Source: a virus. Taken from it: a stretch of 20,285 nt of DNA. The position numbers and the translations under genes were made by a program. Location of the stretch: positions 1 through 20,285 of the IMG/VR virus record IMGVR_UViG_3300027777_001705; one strand, 5' to 3'. The notes below the pieces were generated by a model that saw only the letters and a program-made list of their open reading frames with translations, was not told where the DNA came from and did no database searches. How positions within the stretch are numbered: the stretch's first letter is position 1; every line of letters begins with the position of its first letter. Below, piece after piece: positions 6,098 through 14,120 of the stretch.

Positions 6098-6105
6098 TGG
6101 TTAAT

Positions 6106-6936
6106 ATGACTAATACCAATATAAAAGCAGTAAATAGTGTTCTTTTAAAACTAAAAGAACCTGTTAAAACTGTGATTGAAACCGAAAGCGGATTTAAACT
6201 AGAACTTGCAGGAAACTTTAACATCGAATGGAATGTAACCGTACAAGGTGTTATAGAGTCATTACCAAAAAATAGCCCATACTTGGGTGAAATAAAAAAA
6301 GGAGACGAGGTTTGTTTTTCTTATTTTATTGTAAATGACAGAAGTTTTGATACTGATGTAGATATGTTTAATCCATCAATTGAAAGCAATTATATGCAGC
6401 AGTTTATTGATGGCAGGGGTGCTAGGATTAATATTATAGCAGTACCGGGAATTATAACCAAAAAATGGGTTTGTTCTTACATCGATGAAAATGGAAACTT
6501 TGTTCATGGCTTTGAGGGAACAGAATCAGAAATGGAAAGATGGAAGTCTCAGTATAAATTTGGTAGTGTACAAAGATTTAAGTTTGAAAATTTAATAGAT
6601 TATAATTCTGAACACTATTGGAGATGTGACAACCAATTTTTATTTGCTAAGATAGTGGATGGTAAACTTGTTTCACTTGGAGACAGAGTAATTTTAACTC
6701 CCATAGACATAGATGTTCCTAAAGAAACATTGACTGCAATGGGTATTAAAATACCTGATACTTCAGTTCAGGCAAGGCTTTCAGATAGGGCTATGGTTTA
6801 TTCAGGTGGCGAAAGAATGGGGATTAAGCAAGGAGATACGGTAGGGTTTGACCCAAGATTTGTAGAAAAATATGAATTCAATAATAAACAATACTTTTTA
6901 CTTAGAGAAGATAGAGTTCTAGGTACTTGGAATTAA
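6106..6936 (+). CDS. probable tandem GroES-like (double cpn10) protein
   Basis: This 276-aa protein reads as two GroES-like barrels in one chain. Half one has SVLLKL (11-16), ESGFKL (27-32, mobile-loop position), VTVQGVIESL (44-53), IKKGDEVCFSYF (63-74) and, after an insertion of about 90 residues, HYWRCDNQFLFAKI (170-183). Half two has LGDRVILTPI (191-200), GIKIPD (213-218), RAMVYSGG (228-235), IKQGDTVGFDP (240-250) and KQYFLLREDRVLGTW (261-275). Each line matches a cpn10 strand in order. A role as a specialised GroEL cap or virion-folding factor is inference. The start is taken as ATG 6106. A TTG at 6073 would add 11 residues but begins only 11 nt after the terminator T-run and inside the candidate promoter. 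The gene stands first in the virion block. Confidence 0.68.
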   Translation: MTNTNIKAVNSVLLKLKEPVKTVIETESGFKLELAGNFNIEWNVTVQGVIESLPKNSPYLGEIKKGDEVCFSYFIVNDRSFDTDVDMFNPSIESNYMQQFIDGRGARINIIAVPGIITKKWVCSYIDENGNFVHGFEGTESEMERWKSQYKFGSVQRFKFENLIDYNSEHYWRCDNQFLFAKIVDGKLVSLGDRVILTPIDIDVPKETLTAMGIKIPDTSVQARLSDRAMVYSGGERMGIKQGDTVGFDPRFVEKYEFNNKQYFLLREDRVLGTWN

Positions 6937-6947
6937 AAATTAATATT

Positions 6948-7442
6948 ATGGCAGTAAAATTATTATTAAATGCAAACATGAAAAAGTGGTTGCAAAAATC
7001 AATAGAAAGCGAATTATACGCATCAAATTTGTATAAGCATTTAGCTAATCAACTTCAAAGATTAGGACTATTTGGTACTCAAGCATTTTTCTTAAATGAA
7101 AGTGCTGATGAATTAAAGCATTATCAAATTATTGTTGAATTTATCAATGATATGGGGGATGTAGCAAGTATGCCAAAGGTTGATGCTTGTGCAGATAAGG
7201 TTACTTGTATTGGTGATGCATTAGATATTGCCTATGAAACCGAATATGATTTGTTAGAACACTACAAAGAGTTTTATGACATGGCAGAAGAAGATGATTG
7301 TATTGTTGGGCAATTCTTATTGCAATTTATTGAAATTCAAAGAAAATCAGTTGGTGATTATGGTGATTTGTTATCTAAATATGAAATAGCTAAAGAAAAC
7401 AAAGAAATACTATTTTTCGACAAACAAATAGGTAAAATCTAA
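6948..7442 (+). CDS. ferritin (non-haem iron storage type)
   Basis: This 164-aa protein aligns by eye with bacterial ferritin FtnA along its whole length. Helix A has ESELYASNLY (E22 as ligand), helix B ESADELKHYQ (E55 and H58, the ExxH pair), helix C YETEYDLLEHYK (E97 and E99) and helix D QFIEIQRKSV (E129 and Q131). The tail EILFFDKQIG resembles the ferritin C-terminal 'LYFIDKEL'. The ferroxidase ligands are therefore present. Such proteins oxidise Fe(II) and store the mineral in a 24-subunit shell. The ATG at 6948 is preferred over a TTG at 6927 that overlaps the previous gene. The gene lies 11 nt after the double-GroES gene and its stop is only 3 nt before the first ring protein, so it is co-expressed with virion genes. 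Confidence 0.85.
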   Translation: MAVKLLLNANMKKWLQKSIESELYASNLYKHLANQLQRLGLFGTQAFFLNESADELKHYQIIVEFINDMGDVASMPKVDACADKVTCIGDALDIAYETEYDLLEHYKEFYDMAEEDDCIVGQFLLQFIEIQRKSVGDYGDLLSKYEIAKENKEILFFDKQIGKI

Positions 7443-7445
7443 GAT

Positions 7446-8123
7446 ATGGGATGGAATATAAATACTATTTATAATTTTTTAAATTATATGGTTAGGAAGG
7501 AAAGAGGTGCTTTTATCTCTCCTGAAGAAGCATCTACTGCCCTAGATAGTGCGCAAATGGAATTATATGAAGGGTATTTTAAAATTTATGGTATTAACCA
7601 ACAGGTACACGATAGCCTTTCTCCATTTAAAGTTAGATTGCAATTTACATCTGCATCTAATGGTATAGTTACACAACCTAATGATTATCAACATTTATTA
7701 GGTGGTGTTTTTACAGTTTCAGGAAGTACAATTTGCCCATTAAGATTTATAAGCGAAGACGAATTACCTGATGCGCTTACAAATCAATTAAGACCCGTTA
7801 ATATAAATAGTCCTGTTGCTTTAGATACACCTAATGGTTTTCAAATATATCCACAAGTAACACAAATAGGATTTTATACTTATATGCGCAGACCTGCAGT
7901 ACCAATTTTAGGGTATGTTCCGCAAGCACCGGGCAGTAGAACATTAGTATATAATCCAACACAATATAATGCTATAACAAATCCAACAGGAAGCCAACAA
8001 ATAGAATTTTTAGATGCTTATATTAATAATATTATGGCTAGGGCATTAAAGTTCTTAGGTGTAAACATGGATGAACAAAGTATCGTAGCATTTGCAGAAT
8101 CACAAACTCAACAAACAGTATAA
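7446..8123 (+). CDS. head-tail connector/ring-type virion protein
   Basis: This 225-aa protein opens MGWNINTIYNFLNYMVRKER with a helical N-terminal region, then 'ISPEEASTALDSAQMELYEG'. It continues with a beta-rich centre (VTQPNDYQHLLGGVF; CPLRFISEDELPDALTNQLR; GFQIYPQVTQIGFYTYMRRP) and a C-terminal helix (EFLDAYINNIMARALKFLGV). This layout and the three-gene series after it resemble the ring/connector proteins between portal and tail in short-tailed Bacteroidetes phages, including crAss-like ones. Its stop overlaps the next start (TAATG). Family assignment is by overall look and position. No active-site motif is expected or seen. Confidence 0.6.
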   Translation: MGWNINTIYNFLNYMVRKERGAFISPEEASTALDSAQMELYEGYFKIYGINQQVHDSLSPFKVRLQFTSASNGIVTQPNDYQHLLGGVFTVSGSTICPLRFISEDELPDALTNQLRPVNINSPVALDTPNGFQIYPQVTQIGFYTYMRRPAVPILGYVPQAPGSRTLVYNPTQYNAITNPTGSQQIEFLDAYINNIMARALKFLGVNMDEQSIVAFAESQTQQTV

Positions 8124-8758
8124 TGCCAAATATAACTAAGAGATTATTATCCGACCAACTGTTATTTAAATTAGATGGCAGTTTTCCTGAAGTATCTATG
8201 GCTGTCCAAAAGCAAGATGTTTGGAAAGCAATAGAACAATGGATTAATTCAAAGTTTAAGTTAAAGCACTTTCAAGAAACACTTCCAACGGGTGAAACAA
8301 TTCCTGAAGGCGCATCATTAGCAACTTACACAAGTATAGCAGTTACCGCAGCAGGTAATAAGTCTATTTGTACTTTGCCTGTTATGCCAATATCATTACC
8401 TAGAAATATGGGTGTTTATGATATTAATGATGGTAATGGTTATAGTTTTATTCCTCTTCAAAAAGGACAAATAAATCTTTTAGGACAAGAGTTTTTAGCA
8501 AATACTTTATTAGGACAAATATGCTATGAAATAGCAGGCAGAAATGTAACATTTTCGCAAGACATTACTTTATTGAAAATGGATACAGTAAATATGGACT
8601 TAATGGTATTTGATATGTCTAAATATAGTGAAACCGATATATTGCCATTACCATCTGATATGGAACAACAATTATTAGATGATTTATATAAGATGTTTGC
8701 GCCAATTCAACCTGAACCTGCAACTGTTAGCAACTATCCTGTAAATTTACAAAAATAA
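8123..8758 (+). CDS. ring-type virion structural protein
   Basis: This 211-aa protein has MPNITKRLLSDQLLFKLDG, a helical segment (VWKAIEQWINSKFKLKHFQE), then a beta-rich part with PTGETIPEGASLATYTSI and CTLPVMPISLPRNMGVYDIN. The 'LPVMPI-LPRNMGV' string is one I associate with structural proteins of Bacteroidetes phages encoded between the head-tail genes and the muzzle gene. The C-terminal part (LPSDMEQQLLDDLYKMF) is helical. It is coupled to the preceding gene by the TAATG overlap and followed after 4 nt by a third ring-type gene. The structural role is well supported by context. Its exact slot in the tail is not. Confidence 0.6.
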   Translation: MPNITKRLLSDQLLFKLDGSFPEVSMAVQKQDVWKAIEQWINSKFKLKHFQETLPTGETIPEGASLATYTSIAVTAAGNKSICTLPVMPISLPRNMGVYDINDGNGYSFIPLQKGQINLLGQEFLANTLLGQICYEIAGRNVTFSQDITLLKMDTVNMDLMVFDMSKYSETDILPLPSDMEQQLLDDLYKMFAPIQPEPATVSNYPVNLQK

Positions 8759-8762
8759 TAAA

Positions 8763-9542
8763 ATGACAGCTACATCGTTAGATTCAATAGTAAGAACAGC
8801 ATTGATGAAAAAAGGTTACCCTTTACATCAATACGTTCAGTTTTTAATATATGCAAGAGAATGCTTGCAAGAACTTACAATGGATGATTTAAAAATATTT
8901 AATACAAAATTACTTCCCATAGATGCGTTTAATGCAATTGAATTGCCTAATGATTATCAAGATTATGTAATGGTAGGTGTTATGTCAAATCAAGGTATTA
9001 GACCTTTAGTAGAAAGTAGAAGATTAAATGTATTAAATAATTATAATACAGACTTAGAACAAGTTAAATGGACTTCTGATAACCAAACAGATACTCAAAA
9101 TCAAAGTTTGCTTTATTATGGGGCATTCCCTTATTCACAATGGTATACGGTAAGATATAATGCTTATGGTGAAAATTTAGGTCGTTCATATGGTTCTAGA
9201 AGTGGATATGCAGATACATTTATAGTAGTAAAAGAAAGAAATCAAATACAACTTAATGAGAAAATGGGTGGAATTGATTATATCTACTTACAATATATGT
9301 CAGATGGTAGTGATAGTGGAAGTGCAACAATGATTGACCCGTATGCACAAATGACTATTCAAACATATTGCAATTGGATGCATAAAGAAAATAATAGAAC
9401 TTATAATGAAGGTGAAAGGGCTAGAGCAAAACAAGAATACATTCAACAAAGACAAATAATGAGGGCTAGAAAATCAGACCTTACATTACCTACACTTAAA
9501 CGAATTATTCAACGTACCTCTATTGCTTCTCCTAAAAATTAA
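8763..9542 (+). CDS. ring/tail-tube-type virion protein (T7 gp11-like position)
   Basis: This 259-aa protein has an N-terminal helical region (SLDSIVRTALMKKGYPLHQY, then FLIYARECLQELTMDDL), the 'ELPNDYQDYVMVGVMSNQGIRPL' segment, and a C-terminal helix (YAQMTIQTYCNWMHKENNRTYN) ending in EYIQQRQIMRARKSDLTLPT and SPKN. The order 'helices, P-DY-DYV-VG, long terminal helix with Arg-rich end' is that of gatekeeper/ring proteins of short-tailed phages (T7 gp11-like; crAss ring proteins). A glycine/tyrosine/serine-rich loop (GENLGRSYGSRSGYAD) lies in the middle. It precedes the large muzzle-type gene by 11 nt, matching its expected location in the tail. Confidence 0.6.
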   Translation: MTATSLDSIVRTALMKKGYPLHQYVQFLIYARECLQELTMDDLKIFNTKLLPIDAFNAIELPNDYQDYVMVGVMSNQGIRPLVESRRLNVLNNYNTDLEQVKWTSDNQTDTQNQSLLYYGAFPYSQWYTVRYNAYGENLGRSYGSRSGYADTFIVVKERNQIQLNEKMGGIDYIYLQYMSDGSDSGSATMIDPYAQMTIQTYCNWMHKENNRTYNEGERARAKQEYIQQRQIMRARKSDLTLPTLKRIIQRTSIASPKN

Positions 9543-9553
9543 TATAAGAACAA

Positions 9554-12500
9554 ATGGTAACTCAAAAACAGGTAAGGTTAGCAGGGATGAACTCAGACGA
9601 TAACTTAGAGTTATTAGCTGAAGGCGATTATTTGAATTTAATGAATGGCAGAATTGGTTTTAGTGAATATGGTAAGTCATTAAGAATAGAAAACATCCCC
9701 GGAACAACTGCCCTTACTAATAATAAATATCCTCCTTATGGAACAAATAAATGTATTGGTAGTTGCATAGATATTGAAGGGCAAAGACTAATATGGTTTA
9801 TTTATAATACCTCAAACGACCACGGAATTTATTGTTATGATTTTAGAGACAAGCAAATCTATGCGGTATTGTATGATACTCAAATAATAGATACTTACAA
9901 TTCAGGATTAGGTTTTGATAAAGATTTTAGAATAGATAGAAACTGTAAGGTTGACCAAGGATTACTTTATTGGACAGATAATAAAAATGAACCTAAGAAA
10001 ATTAATATTGACTCAGGTATAAAACTAAATCAACCTTCTTACGTTACAAAAGCAAGGGCTTACACTACATTACAAGATTCATATGAGATAACTGTAATTC
10101 GCAGACCTCCTACATATGCACCTGTAATAGAAAAAAAATATAAATCAACTTATGCCAATAACTTTATAAGCAAGCATTCTTGGCAATTTTCTTGGCAGTA
10201 TATTTACTTTGATGGGGAAATATCTGTATTAGGAGAATATAGTCGTGCATCAATGCTTAATTTAGTTTATATAGTTTCAGGAACAGTTACTGCAGAAAAT
10301 TATAATTATATTCAATGCGATTTGCCATTAGCAGAAAAAATACCACAAACAGCTAGAATTATTAGGTTAATTGCTAAAAATCAAGATACAGGTGTTGCTA
10401 GTGTTGTAAAAACATTTGACAAACTTATAAGTGAAGCACCTTTTATTGCACATAACGCAGGAACAAATAAACTTACATTTGATTATTATGGGGATTTAAT
10501 TGGTGAAACAATTGATGCAGCAGATACTGTAAAACCATACGATTCAGTTCCATTATTATCAAAAACGGCAGAAACAGCAGTTAATAGGTTATTTTTAGGT
10601 AATAACTTATCGGGTTATGATACACCTACAAAAACTTCTTTGTCTGTATCACAAATACTAGCAAACTCTAGTACTTATCATAGATTTTTTAAAGCTGAAT
10701 CATCTTATCAAGTAGGTATTGTATTTTATGACAAAGCAAGGAGAAAATGTGGAGTAACTACATTAAATGATGGTTTATTTACAACAGATAAAAAAACATA
10801 TCCTGCTGCATCAGATTGTACTTTTTGGGATGTAACTATTCAACAAGCAGATATAAATGATGCAACAGGAAATACAAACGGTAAAGATGGTATAGTATAT
10901 GTAAATTATACAAGTTGTCAAGGTTCATCAACTTTGTTACAATATACATTTGCTGATACATTTTATAATCAACTTTGTTTACACCCTGCAGATGTAATGT
11001 CAATTCAATTGTCATATTTTAAAAATGACATTCAAATGTTAGCTATTTCTACTGCTACAAATAATAGTATTTCATGTGATAATGGAGGTTTGACACAAAC
11101 ATATACAGTTAATTGGCAATTAAGCAATGCAAACCCATCATTAGAAATACCTATTTGGGCATATTATTATTCAATAGTTAGAACAAAAAATTTAAAGACA
11201 AGATACTTTATAGATTCTTTAAGTAATGACAATAAATATGCTACTAAAGTAATTACGGCAGGCGTAGTTACTTATAATTATAGTCCAACATTTGCAACAG
11301 GTGCAATTTATTTAGCTATTGATACAACACCATTAATAAATTCAGGTTTAGGTTATGTATACAACGAAGGAGATATGTGTGTATTACTTCGTTCAACAGG
11401 AGGTAAAAGATATGAAGTACCTGTAGTTGGAACTGATGGAATTTATATTTTGGTTAGTTTAACAAATCAATTTAATATTGATAATGCTAGTTTATCAGGT
11501 ACTTACTTTACTTATGAAATTTATACTCCTTATACAAGAAGTGAAAATGAACCTTATTATGAAGTAGGTAATATTTATCCTGTAACAAACCCAACTCTTT
11601 CAAATAGACAGTATTCTACCCTTACAGGAAGTTTAATAGGAGATATTTTTGCATTTCAAAGACTTTATATAGGCACTTATTATTGGGTAGAGGCAATGTC
11701 GCCAAGTGACTTATTTTATCAAAATTGGTTTACAGATGGTGGTTTTATAAATTTTGTTACTTTATTGGGGCAAACTCAAAATAACCATGAAATAAGGTAC
11801 TCTAATGTATTTACCCCCGGTACAAGTAATAACGGACTTAGCACATTTGAAGCCCTAAATTTCAAGACTGTTCCACTAGGTACAGGTAATATACAAAAGT
11901 TACAATTAGCTTCTAAAACAGAGGAACAGGGGGTAATAATGCTATCTATTGATGCATTCCAAACTGTATCATGTTACTTAGGTGAAGTTCAGGTAATTGG
12001 TTCTTCAAAAAATGCATTCTTGGCACAAGATTCTGCCGTAATAGGAACAATGAATGTGCTAAAAGGAATGTATGGTACAACTCATCCTGAAACAGTAATA
12101 GAATACTTAGGTAATGTATTTTGGTATGATTTGAATAATGGCGCAATAGTTCAATATAGTGCAAATGGATTATACCCTGTTAGTTCATTTAAAATGGTTA
12201 ATTTCTTTAGTAATTATGCTAAAGATTATACAAATACAAGTTCTGCTACTCTTGATTCGCTTAATGGGTTTCATCATATACCAACAGCAATAAATCCATT
12301 TACAAAAAGATTTCAAGTAACAACACCTGCATTAATAGCAACAAATACTGCAGCCGTACTACCTAGTTATGATGGAGTAACACCTGATTATGCTAGTTCT
12401 ATTATTAATAGGTTCAATCCATATACTAAATTATCGCAAACAGTATGTCTTGATATCATAGAAAATAGATGGAAAGAAGTATTTGAATACGCAGGAGAAT

Positions 12501-12979
12501 GGTATGATTATTTTGAAAATCAAATGATTGGTTTTAAAAATGGTGCAATATATACTCACGAAACAAATACAACCAATTTAAATACATTCTACGGAACTCA
12601 GTATCCTATTAGATATTGCCTTACCCCTAACCAACCATTATCATCAATAAAAGATGTAGTTGGAATAACAGTAGAAGGAAGTGTAATACCTGATTATTCT
12701 GTATGCTATAGTGTATACCCTTGGGAACAAATAACAGATTTAATAAATGAAGATTTTAGAAACCAAGAAGGGGTAATGTACTCATCATTATTTAGGGATA
12801 GACTTTCTCCAAACACAACAGGAACAGCAATTAATAAATTATATTACGGAGACATAGTTAAATCAAAAACACCATTAATTATGGTAGAGTTCCAACAATA
12901 TACTAACTTAGTGTATATTTCATTTATTGATATAGATTTTGCAGAAAGTTATGGTCAAACCAAAATATTAACAAAATAA
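9554..12979 (+). CDS. tail muzzle/stabilisation-type protein
   Basis: This 1141-aa protein is the largest complete one in the window. Its N-terminus (VRLAGMNSDDNLELLAEGDY, LNGRIGF-like segment, IENIPGTTAL, GTNKCIGSCIDIEGQRLIWF) and the string LLYWTDNKNEPKKINID near residues 138-153 are the marks of the large tail proteins called stabilisation or muzzle proteins in crAss-like and related phages. Repeated beta-strand units there form a propeller-like tube at the tail tip. The middle is rich in Tyr/Thr/Asn beta strands without membrane segments. The C-terminus (YTNLVYISFIDIDFAESYGQ) is also beta. By analogy with T7 gp12 it would seal the tail channel until ejection. Its stop overlaps the next start (TAATG), coupling it to the cupin-like gene. 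Confidence 0.72.
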   Translation: MVTQKQVRLAGMNSDDNLELLAEGDYLNLMNGRIGFSEYGKSLRIENIPGTTALTNNKYPPYGTNKCIGSCIDIEGQRLIWFIYNTSNDHGIYCYDFRDKQIYAVLYDTQIIDTYNSGLGFDKDFRIDRNCKVDQGLLYWTDNKNEPKKINIDSGIKLNQPSYVTKARAYTTLQDSYEITVIRRPPTYAPVIEKKYKSTYANNFISKHSWQFSWQYIYFDGEISVLGEYSRASMLNLVYIVSGTVTAENYNYIQCDLPLAEKIPQTARIIRLIAKNQDTGVASVVKTFDKLISEAPFIAHNAGTNKLTFDYYGDLIGETIDAADTVKPYDSVPLLSKTAETAVNRLFLGNNLSGYDTPTKTSLSVSQILANSSTYHRFFKAESSYQVGIVFYDKARRKCGVTTLNDGLFTTDKKTYPAASDCTFWDVTIQQADINDATGNTNGKDGIVYVNYTSCQGSSTLLQYTFADTFYNQLCLHPADVMSIQLSYFKNDIQMLAISTATNNSISCDNGGLTQTYTVNWQLSNANPSLEIPIWAYYYSIVRTKNLKTRYFIDSLSNDNKYATKVITAGVVTYNYSPTFATGAIYLAIDTTPLINSGLGYVYNEGDMCVLLRSTGGKRYEVPVVGTDGIYILVSLTNQFNIDNASLSGTYFTYEIYTPYTRSENEPYYEVGNIYPVTNPTLSNRQYSTLTGSLIGDIFAFQRLYIGTYYWVEAMSPSDLFYQNWFTDGGFINFVTLLGQTQNNHEIRYSNVFTPGTSNNGLSTFEALNFKTVPLGTGNIQKLQLASKTEEQGVIMLSIDAFQTVSCYLGEVQVIGSSKNAFLAQDSAVIGTMNVLKGMYGTTHPETVIEYLGNVFWYDLNNGAIVQYSANGLYPVSSFKMVNFFSNYAKDYTNTSSATLDSLNGFHHIPTAINPFTKRFQVTTPALIATNTAAVLPSYDGVTPDYASSIINRFNPYTKLSQTVCLDIIENRWKEVFEYAGEWYDYFENQMIGFKNGAIYTHETNTTNLNTFYGTQYPIRYCLTPNQPLSSIKDVVGITVEGSVIPDYSVCYSVYPWEQITDLINEDFRNQEGVMYSSLFRDRLSPNTTGTAINKLYYGDIVKSKTPLIMVEFQQYTNLVYISFIDIDFAESYGQTKILTK

Positions 12980-13452
12980 TGGTAAATAGCATTATACATA
13001 GGGTAAATGACGATAGAATTGACGAGTTAGAATCGACAATGGTAAATAATTTCCCACCCGTAGAATGTCCATTAATACATAGGTTTACCAAAGGAATGTA
13101 TATAAGAGAAATATTTATGCCTAAAGATTCTCTAATAACATCTAAAATACACAATACTAACCATCCTTTTGTCGTTTCACAAGGCACAGTAGCAGTAGCA
13201 ATAGATGGAGATAATTGGCAAGAAATACAAGCACCATATACAGGAATAACACAAGCAGGAACTAGAAGAGTATTAATTATACTTGAAGATACAACTTGGA
13301 TTACATTTCATCCATTGCCTTATATAACAGGTGATGAAAATGAATTTAGTGATGATGAAAAGTTAAAATTAGTAGAGAAAATAGAAGATGAAATATTAAG
13401 CAAATACGAAAATTTGCTTTTATATAAAGAACAAGATTTATTAAAAGATTAA
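12979..13452 (+). CDS. cupin-like phage protein of the tail region
   Basis: This 157-aa protein has a single beta-barrel with the pattern PLIHRFTKGMYIREIFMPKD, SLITSKIHNTNHPFVVSQGT, APYTGITQAGTRRVLIILED and TTWITFHP. I know this arrangement (hydrophobic strands, K-I-H-x-x-x-H, then T-x-W-x-T-F-H-P) from cupin-fold proteins encoded beside tail genes in many phages. H58, H62, E103 and H111 could form a metal site. The substrate, if it is an enzyme, is unknown, and a structural or receptor-related role is equally possible. A glutamate-rich C-terminal helix (residues 120-155) follows the barrel. It overlaps the muzzle-type gene by one base and precedes the ejection-type gene by 11 nt. Confidence 0.68.
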   Translation: MVNSIIHRVNDDRIDELESTMVNNFPPVECPLIHRFTKGMYIREIFMPKDSLITSKIHNTNHPFVVSQGTVAVAIDGDNWQEIQAPYTGITQAGTRRVLIILEDTTWITFHPLPYITGDENEFSDDEKLKLVEKIEDEILSKYENLLLYKEQDLLKD

Positions 13453-13463
13453 AATAAAATATC

Positions 13464-14096
13464 ATGAGTTTCGTAGCCATTGGAGCAGGATTAGGAGCAG
13501 CATCAGCAGGGTATAAATTATACTCAGGAATTAAACAAGTTGGACAAGCCAATAAAATAAATCCCGTATATACCCCATATACAGCTTCTAATGCAGTAAA
13601 ACAACAATTAGGAACTGTACAAAATGCGTATCAAGGTAGAATGGCAGGCGCAGTATCTGCATCAGATAGAATACTTCAATCACAAGCTAATACATTAGCA
13701 AATGCATCAAGAGGTGCTACAGATGCTTCTCAATTACTTGCATTAGGTGCTTCTACAGAAGGTACTGCAGACCAAGCATCAGTTGATTTAGCAGCTAGAG
13801 AAGGACAAAATAAAGCAGGTATTTTAGATAATCTACAAAATGCTTATAATAAAATGACTGAAGATGAAAGACAGGTATATCAATCAAAACTTCAGAAATA
13901 TCAAATGGATACACAAGCTAAACAAGCACTAGGACAAGCAGGTATGAGTAATATATATGGTGCAGGAAGTGACTTAGCAGGTATGGCATTACAAGGTGCG
14001 CAATTAGGAAATGTAGGAAGTTTTAAGTCAGGTTTTGGCGCAGCAAATAAAGTTGCAGGCGCAGGCAAACAACTTGGACAATTAATAGGCGGTTAA
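13464..14096 (+). CDS. internal virion/ejection protein (T7 gp14-like)
   Basis: This 210-aa protein is rich in Ala, Gly and Gln. It opens with a hydrophobic Gly/Ala stretch (MSFVAIGAGLGAASAGYKLY) able to enter a membrane. It continues as long amphipathic helices (VKQQLGTVQNAYQGRMAGAV; AREGQNKAGILDNLQNAYNK) and closes with a Gly-rich tail (GAANKVAGAGKQLGQLIGG). Size, composition and position match the smallest internal virion proteins of T7-type phages, which leave the capsid first and form a pore in the outer membrane for DNA entry. There is no catalytic motif. The assignment rests on composition, order (followed by two larger cargo-like genes) and context rather than on a recognisable sequence motif. 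Confidence 0.6.
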   Translation: MSFVAIGAGLGAASAGYKLYSGIKQVGQANKINPVYTPYTASNAVKQQLGTVQNAYQGRMAGAVSASDRILQSQANTLANASRGATDASQLLALGASTEGTADQASVDLAAREGQNKAGILDNLQNAYNKMTEDERQVYQSKLQKYQMDTQAKQALGQAGMSNIYGAGSDLAGMALQGAQLGNVGSFKSGFGAANKVAGAGKQLGQLIGG

Positions 14097-14120
14097 TAAT
14101 AAAATACAAATAGTAATAAA

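Noticed and set aside
6073-6105. TTG at 6073 as the start of the double-GroES-like protein
   Set aside because: It lies 11 nt after the terminator T-run and inside the candidate promoter. The added residues contribute nothing to the first barrel, so ATG 6106 is preferred, though not proven.
6927-6947. TTG at 6927 as the ferritin start
   Set aside because: It would overlap the end of the preceding gene and add seven residues before helix A. The ATG at 6948 fits ferritin N-termini better.
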